Assembly (NCBI GenBank): GCA_963921425.1
Contig: OY992837.1
Span: forward strand, 7,661,896 to 7,725,895
From: Dryas octopetala
Taxonomy: Eukaryota > Streptophyta > Magnoliopsida > Rosales > Rosaceae
Reading direction: 5' to 3'
DNA length: 64,000 nucleotides
Within the stretch, counting starts at the first letter, position 1. Each line of letters opens with the position of its first letter. The translations under genes were made by a program, and so were the position numbers. Shown one piece after another: positions 36,418 to 46,626 of the stretch. The notes below the pieces were generated by a model. It did not search any database. It worked only from the letters and a program-made list of their open reading frames with translations, and was not told the origin of the DNA.

Positions 36418-39400
36418 TTAGTAAGAGGTAGATGAAGACGAAGTTGCAAACGCGGATTTTGCTTGGCGTTGGCTCAGTTTCATGTACAAACCCTGCAACA
36501 AACGGCAGCCCTGTCAGCAAACCTTATAAAGCACCTTGCCCAAAGAGGAAAATCTAATCCAATCTTATTTAATATTGTATTCCTGTTTGTCCTCTCACTT
36601 TCTTAAAAAACATGCTACACATTATAATATTCACGCTTAAATCACAACCAGGTCAAAAAGATGCAGCTTGGATGAGTAAATATTATATGTATCATATTGA
36701 TTATTGACCACACCCATATGGATCTCACAATCAATATGGTAAGAATAGTTTTGTTTGTTTTATATATCTATGCTACTAAGGCAAATATACAAGAGCTATC
36801 CAGATAACACTGTTTTTGTTGATCATGTATCACTTTATCTTTTCTGAAAACAGTTTTTTTTTTTTTTTTTCCTCTTTGTTATTTATGGATGCTTAAAAGG
36901 AAGAGAATTTCTGAAAACAGTTTTTGAATAGAAATACCAAACGCCTCCTAAATTTCTTATCAGGATTTGAATTTTGGGGTAGTCTGTAAAATTCTTGCAT
37001 GAGAGTTGAAAAACATTACATTTGTGGTGTGAATTGTTGCTCCTGTTGTCATGCTAATGTTCTGATCTGGGACCAGCTCAAAGTTGAGGTGCTGAATAAA
37101 TATTGCTAGAGCAACAATAGCCTCCAACAAAGCAAACTGATCACCAACACACTTTCTTGGTCCTCCACTGAATGGAATGAACCTACAGTATATAATTTTG
37201 CTTACCCACAGTTTAATGCTCATTGGAATAATGTAAACAAAAAATAAAGATAATGTATTTGAGCTTCAGGTTGAATATTGAGCATGTACTTCTTAAAAGA
37301 ACACCAAAAGGTTAGGAAAAGAATCCAGAAATTATGTTGCTACTGCTGCACCCCAAAAAGGGCATAAACTATGAGTACCTGAAATCCGTGTTTGTTTCAT
37401 TAGGTACGGGGCCTTCCAAATCAAATCTTTCTGGTGCAAACTCTTCTGCTCTCTCCCATACCTTGTAAAATGACCCAAAAAAAAAAAAGGAAGGAAAAAC
37501 ACACACCAAAAACATTTTTAGTTACCAAGAATATATGGGAAACCAATTCAAATTTCAATATGTTTAACATGTATACTTGAACTAGGGTGGAAGGCATAAA
37601 AAATGGGTGGAGTTTAAAATCTAGAAGAAAAGAATGTGAAATTTCTAAAATTAAAAAAAAGTTTATCAAAACTTAAGATGATACCTCTGAAGAATGATGG
37701 ATATTATAGACTGATATCATAATATCTTGACCAGGATTGACTTTGTAATTTCCAGGGAGCACGTCAGCAACTTGAGCTCTTCTTATCAAAACCTAAATAA
37801 ATTATAATTTATAACAGTAGAACCATCAAGAAAAACATGAGTCAACATACTATACAATGGTTTTTAGTTTTTCAGAATTGCATTACAGTTCACATAAATG
37901 GAAGAGAAGAACTGTAACCTACAGGAGGATGTGGGAAGAGACGCATTGATTCCATTATGCAGCGTGTCAAGAACTTTAGATCCTTTATGTTGTCATAGGA
38001 AGGAGGCCGTCCCTGTAACACTGTATCAACTTCTTGTTGAGCTTTCACCAATGAGTGGGAATTCTGCATTAATGAAAATAAGCAGATACATGAAGAATCT
38101 ATTCTTCATATAATTGGTACCTCTGGCATGAGAGAATTACATAAAAGGAAAGCATACCTTACTTAGAAGATAAAGCGTCCAAGTCAACACTGAACCAGTT
38201 GTCTCATGTCCAGCAACCAACATAGACAAAAGATCATCTCGTAATTGTACACTTGAAACCTGAAAAATATAGCATCCTCAGTCTTCACTTTAGAACTAAA
38301 TTTAAAAACAGTAAGACTGTAAGACCAAATTTGGATTAATGTAAACTTATTAACTCAATCTCAATCCTTCATAGCAAAATACGTAGATTAATAAGCGCCT
38401 CTTCAGTCTTCTCGCACAAACATTTAAATGCATATATACAAAAATCCAGTAAACCAAGCATAAGGTCACTTGCACAGAGAACTTAGATTTCAAGCTAAGC
38501 TAATAAATGCATGTAATGATAAAACTTATGAATATGGGATTCACCAAAACCTTCATTGTTAACTTTTATGATGCTCGCAATATAAGAAATGACTTAATCA
38601 ATTTTGTTAAGGGCAGTGTCAAAGTTCAGAGAGCAATTACATATCTCCCATTAAAATAGTTGAAAAAAGAGTATTAAGCAAAGGTTCAAGTCAAATAAAG
38701 CACACTAGTTAAAGCAGAATGAGATGAGCATTTTCTGTGTATGCATCTGCAGATAATCCGTTCTCAACCATTTACATTCATAACACTGTTTCTATGTAAG
38801 AAGATGAATGCTTTTTTTTGAAAAAAAAAAAAAATATATATATATATATATATATCAGTGTTCCCTATTCAACATGAACCTTACTTCTCTCAAAGAAGCC
38901 TATAAACGTTTATTGAAACACAGTAGCTGACATTCCTATCCAAAATAAACCTCTCTAACTGTGAATTTTAAGGATATAAGAGAACATTTATCATGATGAA
39001 AGCTAGTATATGCAGACCTCTTCTCTACTTGCAAGCAAAAACCGAAGGACGCTTGGATCAGCATCATTTATATATTCTTCCCCATCAATTCTTTCACCCT
39101 CAGCTTCCACAATTTCTTTGCACTTAGCAATAAGTTCTTCAACAGCACTCCTGATCACTGAAACTGATTTTTCAGCTTTTATCTGTCTTGGGATTATCTT
39201 ACACAAAGCATTAACCTGCACCAAAACACAAAAAAAGAAAAAGAAGAAAAAGGAATCACCAACTACGATCACAACCCCAAAAAAAAGGAAAAAAAAAAAA
39301 AAAAGCAAAGAAGCGCAAGATTAGGAGATTTGAAAGAACTTGCCTTCCAATAGGGTAATATATCAGTAGAACGAAGCTCTGCCTCTTTCAGTGCAGTGTA

Positions 39401-40808
39401 AACAGCATCAATAACAGGACTATCAGAGGTAAGAGAATCAAAATTGTAGTTAAATAAAGACAGGCCTATAACATCAAGAGTTAATTGAGAAAATTTCTCC
39501 TCCATGTTTACATCCGTTCCATTAAGTGCATCAGATTGTAACTTCTCCACTAATCTCTCAGCACATTTGCAAAACACCCGATCAACTATCACGGACAAGT
39601 ACTTCTTATGAAGAGATGGCACCACAGCCCTGCGCCTCGCCTACTATGAATCAGATATCATGCTCAAATGAGATGGAAAAAAGCTAACTGTGCCATATCC
39701 AGTTCCATCTATTTATCGTCACAGGTTGAAAACTTGTTGGGTGAAAACTACAGTAACATGAAGCATTACTCATGAAACCATATATTAAAATTCCATGCAC
39801 TAAATGGGTAACCTCTATCTCTACAATCCCTTTGAAAACTCAACAGAACAAGTTTATCAATGCAATCATCCCCTAATGATATGCAAGATTTGGTAGCACA
39901 AAAGATTAAATAAGCATTTCCATTCCTTTCTCTCAATGTATTCCTCAACCAACAGGCCTATGAATTAAGAAAAAAAAAAAAAAAAAGTTCTTTTCTTTTT
40001 CTTCCCAACAATCATCATCATGAACCATACATCAATGGAACCAGATTGGTATCCCAAAAACCTTAATGAAACTATGAAAGAGGAGTCTCCTGTTCATTAC
40101 TCAATGTCCCAAAACGACAGACCACAAAGTACCACATTACTAACAAAACACCACCCATATCTAATTACAGCAACTAAGAACCACACAAAGCATAAAAATA
40201 GCGGTAAACAGAATAGAACGAACTACACCCAACATACGAAATCAAACAAACTTCGATTTTTCTAACAAGAAATTGAATAGCATTACCGTCCAAAGTGGGC
40301 CTTCAGCAATGGCAAAACCCGACCCAAACAAAAACGCGGAGACCTCAGCAACAAGACCCTTAGCATACTTGCCGTAGTTCCTAAGCACGTGCTTAGCAAT
40401 AGCAGGGTCACTGACCACCACGAAATTTCTGGGCCCAGCGGCGAGCCTGTAAATGGGTCCGTACTGGTTCATCCACTTGAACAGCGGCAGAAACAGAGCA
40501 CCACCCAGAAGCTCAGAGACGTCCTCGAGCTTGGCACTGGCAATGGGTATGCCCGAGTCGTCGTTTTTGGACGCGGTTAGGGACCGAGTCAGGGAAGTGA
40601 GCCAGTCCGGGCTGACCCACGAGCTGGGTTTGGAGCTTCTGGTGGTGGGTTTGGAGTTTGAGTTAGAGTTTGAGGTTGAGGTGGGTTCCTTGTCAACGGA
40701 GGCTTTGACGGAGAGAGAGTGAAATGGAGTGGCGCGTTTGAGAGAAGAAGGGGTTGTTGGGAGGATAGAGAAAGAGGAGGAGAAGGAGAAGGAGAGAGAG
40801 TGCGCCAT
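36418..40808 (-). CDS. CYP97C1: Cytochrome P450 CYP97C1 (LUT1), carotenoid epsilon-ring hydroxylase, 562 aa
   Basis: This plastid P450 hydroxylates the epsilon ring of alpha-carotene derivatives, the last step to lutein. Exons are 40287-40808, 39344-39640, 39018-39215, 38158-38259, 37923-38063, 37685-37792, 37379-37461, 37020-37182 and 36418-36492; all phases agree. A Ser/Thr-rich N-terminus (about 1-70) looks like a transit peptide. Then come [35 protein letters not shown], the I-helix AGHETT (355-360), ExxR (ESMR, 411-414), PERF (466-469) and the heme loop [10 protein letters not shown] with Cys495. The C-terminus runs about 15 residues (Ser/Thr-rich) past the SQR end I recall for Arabidopsis LUT1. 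I chose the ATG at 40808; an in-frame ATG at 40835 would add nine residues. The intron 39216-39343 starts with GC rather than GT. Confidence 0.96.
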
Positions 40809-40849
40809 GGTTGTGTGTCCTCTAATGCTGTACAAGTTTTACTAACCAA

Positions 40850-41950
40850 CTGTTTTTCCCACTCTGCAACTAAATAAGGACATCATCTTCAACAACAGTA
40901 AAGAAAGGCAAACAAACACATCCTCAGCAAAAAAAGTGTGATCTTTTTTTGAGCCTCGTTTTCGGGTCGACTCAATAGGCTGGTTCAGTCGAAATGGGCC
41001 AAGACCGAAGAAATATTTGGGCCAAAAGATTCAATCCGTAGTCCAAGTCCATTTGGTTGGCCCAGCTCACTCTTGCCTTTATAGTTTTCTCCCGTAGTCC
41101 AAGAGACCAAGACCATGAAATGAGCATATGTGGATACGAATGTTGCATATCTTATACCAGTTACCTTGTCAAATTCAAAATTTCCCACCCCGAGATAAAA
41201 AACAAAAACAGAAAAAAAAAAAAACCTTATGAATTAGGGATATACCCAAATTAAATGGGTTGTGTGAGGCTGACACACCTAAGTTACACCTGAAACTAGA
41301 GATAAAAGAATCATTTGAAATGTATTTTTCTGATCCACCATGGTAATATTTCTTTTTTCGAGCTTTGATCTTATCATTGACTCTGATACCCAACTAGGTC
41401 TCGTGCTTATGTCATGTCATTCCGCATTCATGTTAAATTGTAGTTAACTTTATTTTGACCTGTTTAATTATTAATTATTTAATAATTATGTTATGTTCGC
41501 ACTAACACATATATATTGTTAGCTAAAAATTTGAAACTAAGCACCCTTTGCACTATCATATCTCAAGGTGAATAGTGTATGATGAACCTTGAAGCTCTGT
41601 TTGAGTGGGCCTTGAGCATCGTAGGGTGGGCCTTGAGGCATTCCAAGATGCATCTTGTGACATATGCGAGGTGTAAAGTGTACCTTTAGAGGGAGACAAA
41701 GAAAATTCACTTGATCTTGATACAATACATATTAAGAAATGAAAAACAAAATTAATTATTTTCTTCGTATAATAGTAGTTAAATGTTTGAAACTAACCTA
41801 ATCTGTTTAATATTTGTGTAAATGGATCGTGTCATAAATGAATTTGTGCCAAATAATATTTAATTTGAATTCACTATATAATGTCGGATTCAAATTGTGT
41901 TAAAATTATGATCCCTGATTGTATATATACAAAATCTTTCTCATAAAACT
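40850..41950. other. Gene-free spacer upstream of CYP97C1
   Basis: The part nearest 40808 must hold the CYP97C1 promoter, but no TATA box stood out. The rest is AT-rich DNA without coding exons. Confidence 0.5.
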
Positions 41951-41952
41951 AA

Positions 41953-42391
41953 GGCTTAATTGTGTTTTTACCACCCAAAGTTTACATTGATTCTCACTTT
42001 ACCACCCAGAATTTTATTTGTTCCACTTTACCACCCAAAGTTTACATTAATTCTCACTTTACCACCCAGAAATTTATTTGTCCCACTTTACCACCCAAAG
42101 TTTACATTGATTCCCACTTTACCACCAAAAACTATTTTTCATGTCCCAGTTAACCTTTTTCCGTCTATTCTGTCACTCTAGATTCAGGGGATAAAGTAGA
42201 AATCAATGTAAACTTTAGGTGGTAAAGTGGGAATCAATGTAAACTTTGGGTGGTAAAGTGGGACAGATAAAGTTCTGGGTAATAAAGTGAGAATCAATGT
42301 AAACTTTGGGTGGTAAAGTGAGACAAATAAAGTTTTGGGTGGTAAAGTGGGAATCACCCCAAACTTTGGGTGGTAAAAACACAATTAAGCC
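41953..42391. mobile_element. Mutator-type foldback made of tandem repeats, 439 bp, 9-bp TSD
   Basis: The ends GGCTTAATTGTG and CACAATTAAGCC are perfect inverted repeats, flanked by TAAAACTAA at 41944-41952 and 42392-42400. Each half is built of 50-60-bp units of 'ttaccacccaaagtttacat' and 'gattctcactttaccaccca', direct within a half and inverted between halves. The reading frames here are repeat artefacts. Confidence 0.88.
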
Positions 42392-42849
42392 TAAAACTAA
42401 ATACAAAATTGAGATGTGACAGATTAAAATGAGAGAGATTGTATAGGAGATTTTTTCCAATGGCGGGTGGTTGCCCTAAATGCCACCATATCGCTTGTAG
42501 CCAACTACCACCATCATGTAGCTAAACTAAGACCAATTTTTCCAAGTCAAGATCATGTCGGCCTAGAGCCATGGGTCCAAGCCATCTATACCAGTATTAA
42601 ACCACAGAATTTGACCCAGGCGGCTTGAATTTTTAAGTTTACATTGCTAAAAAGTCAATCCAATTTCTGTTGAATGAGTGGAAAATCAAACCCACCTGCT
42701 ATTCGAATTATTTGAATGCGATTAGCCTTCATGGTTTCCCCATCCCAATCCATAAAAGAAAATATCACATTTGGAATTTGCTTTGGGCAGGACAATCAAA
42801 TTTTAAGCATCTAGGCATATTCTTTAAAGGAACTTAAAATCAATTTAAA

Positions 42850-43165
42850 ATGTGGGGATCAAGAGGCCCAAAACTCTTATAAATATTTATACAAGATTAT
42901 AATTTTTCAATGTAGGACAACACTCCACATTGCCAAAACACGTGGATATATAATTCATACTAGGTGAAGTGTAGCACACGCATGTGGCCACTCGACTAAC
43001 ACACGTGGCTGAACCTACTCTAATACCATGAAGAAAATCGGGGCATTTAACCCAAAACCAATTGACAATTGGAGGAGATGCCCAAAACCCTTATAAGCTA
43101 TTACACAATACTTATAGTTTTTCCAATGTGGGACAACGTACTCTCCACATTCTCACATCCTTAAT
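42850..43165. repeat. Two adjacent copies of a small LTR/TRIM-like dispersed repeat
   Basis: Both copies contain 'cccaaaac-cttataa', 'ttttcaatgt-ggacaac' and 'ctccacatt', and 'taataccatgaagaaaatcg' sits between them. The same family occurs at 53655-53915. Such 'CTGATACCATGAA' repeats are common in rosids; class not certain. Confidence 0.5.
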
Positions 43166-43330
43166 CACCGAGAAATTTTTTCATATGACTGTAACACCAC
43201 ATGTTATGTTGACGTTACCAATTCATTCAAAATATAACACGTGTACAATAATTAATATTTAAAACCCTAATCCCTAAACAATACCCTTAAAAATTATACA
43301 TGTGTTATAATTTGAGTATATAAAATAACA

Positions 43331-43561
43331 TTCCTGGGAGTATGGCATAGGTTACTTCAGCGCCGTGGCGCCTGGTACTCGAACATTGGCTCGGGACATT
43401 TTCTCTACCCCTTCTTACCCTGAAAAAATTAAAAATCAGGGACAACTCGCGTCCTTGTACCGATAACCATCTTTTGGCTAACCTAGCCTCCTCCGTCCCT
43501 CGGGACCAACAAGGGGTAGTACAGGAATATTCACTTGTTGTCCATCGACTATGCCTTTCGG
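43331..43561 (-). pseudogene. NUPT: nuclear copy of part of plastid 23S rRNA (rrn23)
   Basis: The minus strand reads as an internal part of plant plastid 23S rRNA, with blocks such as AAAGGCATAGTCGATGGACA, GAATATTCCTGTACTACCCC, TTGTTGGTCCCGAGGGACGG, GGTTAGCCAAAAGATGGTTA, and CAGGCGCCACGGCGCTGAAG. The differences I can recall from plastid sequence are mostly C-to-T or G-to-A, the usual decay of methylated nuclear inserts. Only about 231 bp is present, with AT-rich nuclear DNA on both sides, so it is a non-functional transfer. Confidence 0.88.
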
Positions 43562-43772
43562 CCATCCACATATCATGTGGTATTACGGTCACACATAAAT
43601 TTTTTCCCTATTAATTGTTGATTAGGTATTTCAAAAATCCAAAATGCGATATAGTGATCGATCACAAAGAATAAATGAAATGTAGGGTTTGACCAAAAAA
43701 GAAAAGAAATGTAGGGCTTCTAATTCCAGTGATAGAATATTTATGAAAAAAATAAAGGAGAATATTTTTTAA

Positions 43773-43947
43773 AGAGCAATGCTTGGGTCCTTATATTTAA
43801 GGACTAATCTTGTTCTCATGGCTAATCAAATTAGCTCATGATGAGGTCCACCATTTCAATTTTTTTTTTTTTCCTCATAATGGAGCTCATTTAATTGGCT
43901 ATGAGGACAAAATTGATTCTCAAACATGAGGACCCAAGCATTATTCT
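43773..43947. mobile_element. Foldback MITE, ~175 bp
   Basis: Arms 'gcaatgcttgggtcct' and 'aggacccaagcattatt' are inverted, and similarity continues through the gagctcat/atgagctc region to a central poly-T. The flanks share TTTTTTAA but are too AT-rich to prove a TSD. Confidence 0.7.
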
Positions 43948-43954
43948 TTTTTTA

Positions 43955-45050
43955 AAACAAATTAAAAGAGTCTTATAAGCATACATAATTAAGTAATTTA
44001 AAGAGACGACCAGAAAAAACATGTGTACGTACGTGAAGAAACTAACAATAATATAAAAAATTCACATTATACAAAATATTTTTCTTACGTTACGTTCTTT
44101 GTAATATACTTTATTTCATGTTACTTTATTTGCTTGAAATGATAATTTGGTTGCGATGATCCAAACATTGATATTGAATCATCAGAATATATATCAAATA
44201 AAAGTAAGATTCAACTAAAACCTTCCTATAAAATTAAAAAGAAAAACTAAAACCTTGCAATATAGGGGATGCATTTGGATATTGAGCCGTACAAATAAAT
44301 GGACTTCTATTGAAAAACTTGCAATAGGGCGTGCAATATTCCTCTAATCCTCTTCTTAAAAAAGTCAAATCCAATTGGTCTTTAAACAAAAGTCTAATAA
44401 ATTAAACTGAAGTGAGTTATATATCATGTTGTCTATTTATACTCCCAACCACTTTGATGATATATATATATATATATGTGATTTAATTAATAATTTGCAT
44501 GAGTAGACTTTTGTTTTGCATTGCATTTATGTAATAATTTATGTTAAGTTTTTGCCTCATTCAACGCTTTAAAAATCCTTCGCATGTGATCTGACCAAAT
44601 AAAATTCATTCAAAATACAGTGTCAACCCATTAGAAATATATACATATATATATTTTATTAATAATTATGCGCCGTACATGTAATTTGAAGGGACTTTAT
44701 TATAAATTAAAAACAGATTCTTATAAATTAAAGAACTTTATTATGAATTAAAAGGATTTTCTTATAAATTTTAAAACATTTCTGGTCTCCATCTAAAAAC
44801 TATTTTTCTAAATGACCCAAACCTAATTATCTTTAATTTGAATTCATGCACGACCTCTTTCCGACAAAAGAAAAATTAAATATCATCCACTAGATTATAT
44901 AGTCATTAATAACGCATCAATAATATTAAAGATATATACTAGCTATTATATCAAGTATTTAGATCTTCGATGAAATAATATTTCATTTACTCGATCATAT
45001 GACTAACTTTAAATTTCATTTGTTTATAAAAATTGAAAAAGTTACTATGA
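43955..45050. other. Gene-free spacer
   Basis: Very AT-rich DNA with (AT)n runs at 44460-44477 and 44641-44657. No gene seen. Confidence 0.55.
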
Positions 45051-45068
45051 CATGTGCCACATTCATCA

Positions 45069-45166
45069 TTTTTTTTTTTTTTAGTACAGGGGAGGGGGGA
45101 GGGTTCGAACCTGAGTGTGGAGGAGGGAGCTTTTGTCCTCGGCCAACTAGGCCAACCCAAATTCAC
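45069..45166 (-). mobile_element. tRNA-derived SINE with poly-A tail and 13-bp TSD
   Basis: On the minus strand it reads an A-box region (TGGCCTAGTTGGCCGAGG), a B-box (GGTTCGAACCC), a CT-rich part and a tail of about 14 A. Direct repeats GCCACATTCATCA (45056-45068) and GCCACATCCATCA (45167-45179) flank it with one mismatch, which fits target-primed insertion. Confidence 0.85.
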
Positions 45167-45333
45167 GCCACATCCATCAATTGATAATTACAAATTGAGA
45201 TTATAGTTTGGTCACTCTAACACTATTGGCCAACATATGTATAACTTGACTTTGCATATGCATATATAATAGTGATCGATGTGAGCTCGATCACAACCAT
45301 ATATATATATATATATATATGTATATATGCCAG

Positions 45334-45600
45334 CACTACAACAAATTAATTATGCTATAGAGGACCTATGAGGTTTAGCATAAGATGACTGGTTTATGTT
45401 CATAGGTCCTAAATATACATTTAAAGACAGTTGCATGTTGACCGGTCCTTAACCCCTTACAATTAATGACTGTCTTCTAATTACAGTCTTTAATTATAAC
45501 CAATAGAAAGACTTTTTCTAAATTTTAGGTCCTAAATGCTAACTGAATAGTATTTTATTTTATTTTTGGTAATCAAATGAACAGTATTTTCATTTAACTG
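45334..45600 (+). mobile_element. CACTA-like transposon end (truncated)
   Basis: The stretch starts CACTACAACAAATTAATTA, the style of En/Spm TIRs, followed by subterminal words around 'aggtcctaaat', 'gaggacctatgagg' and 'gaccggtcctta' in both orientations. No matching right end with a 3-bp TSD was found, so it may be a solo terminus. Confidence 0.4.
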
Positions 45601-46459
45601 TTCATGAGAGCAATAAGAAAATTGCATTCGATGGAATCCCTAATTCACTTCACTTCAGTTCTTGAGTTCCACACAGTTCGGTTCTTCACTCTCATTGCAG
45701 CTCACTTCACCTCCCCATCTGATGCAATCACTGTAGATACATCTTGGAGACCAAAGGTAGAGGAAATCTTTCTCTTTTCATCTCTAAAATCATTAAATTT
45801 CATATTTTGGCAAATTTGAAATCTAAATTTGGGTTTGAAATTTTATCTTTCCATTTCATCTAGGGTTGGGAAATTTTTAAAAGTAATTTACAATTTCTAA
45901 ATTTGGATTTTAAATCTTATCTTAATTTCATTATGCAGGAAAATACCAAAACATGCCTAACTGAGTAACTGATCAGTTTAGTTTATTTAGAAGTGAGATC
46001 AGTCTTATATGGCCTTTATTTTTCGCATGGAGAGTCTAAGGTCTAGAAATATGGAGGATGAGAGTGGAACACTATCTTTAAGTGTGGGAGCTAAATGCTT
46101 CTTACCATTAATTGAAGTTACAAGTCTCTTATTAAGAACTCTTAAATTGTTAATTAGTGTAAGTTTGTAACTTCATGAGAAAAATAATTTGCAATGTCCA
46201 TGTGAACCAATAAATTACATATATTCATTTACATAATTATTATATGGTTATTATAGTCAACATAATTATGATTAACTTAGCCATAATATGCAACATATAT
46301 CCTCAACGTACGTTCTACTACGTTGTTGACAAACCAACTAAAGAACATTAATTTGCCAAATTTGTGAAATCCCGTAATTAAAATTTACTTCCAAACTTTG
46401 ATTACTTTAATTCCACATATATATATATATATATCTCCTTCAATAAAATTTATAAGCTA

Positions 46460-46530
46460 GGCGTTGGGGTGGTGATTTGGGTTTGATTATCACCCTTTCC
46501 CCCCATCAAAAAAAGAAAAGAAAAAAAAAA
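46460..46530 (+). mobile_element. Possible 3' part of a SINE
   Basis: A B-box-like GGTTTGATTATCACC is followed by a C-rich stretch and an A-rich tail with G interruptions. There is no A-box and no TSD, so this is tentative. Confidence 0.3.
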
Positions 46531-46626
46531 CCCCAACCAATGATTGCTACATAATTGAAACAGAAAACAAAAAACTCAACGTGCAGTTGTTGGTCCCTTA
46601 ATGCATGCATGTATACATGCTTTGAA

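Noticed and set aside
36960..37011. Alternative CYP97C1 end reading on past HTTN into the last intron
   Set aside because: A good GT donor follows HTTN and the next exon restores the conserved GLYMKLSQR end, so the read-through is intron.
41960..42460. Frames with repeated FYHPKFTLIPTLPPK-like peptide
   Set aside because: Read-through of the tandem repeats in the 41953-42391 foldback; the same peptide appears on both strands.
43305..43592. 95-codon minus-strand frame as a protein
   Set aside because: It is the plastid 23S rRNA insert read as protein.
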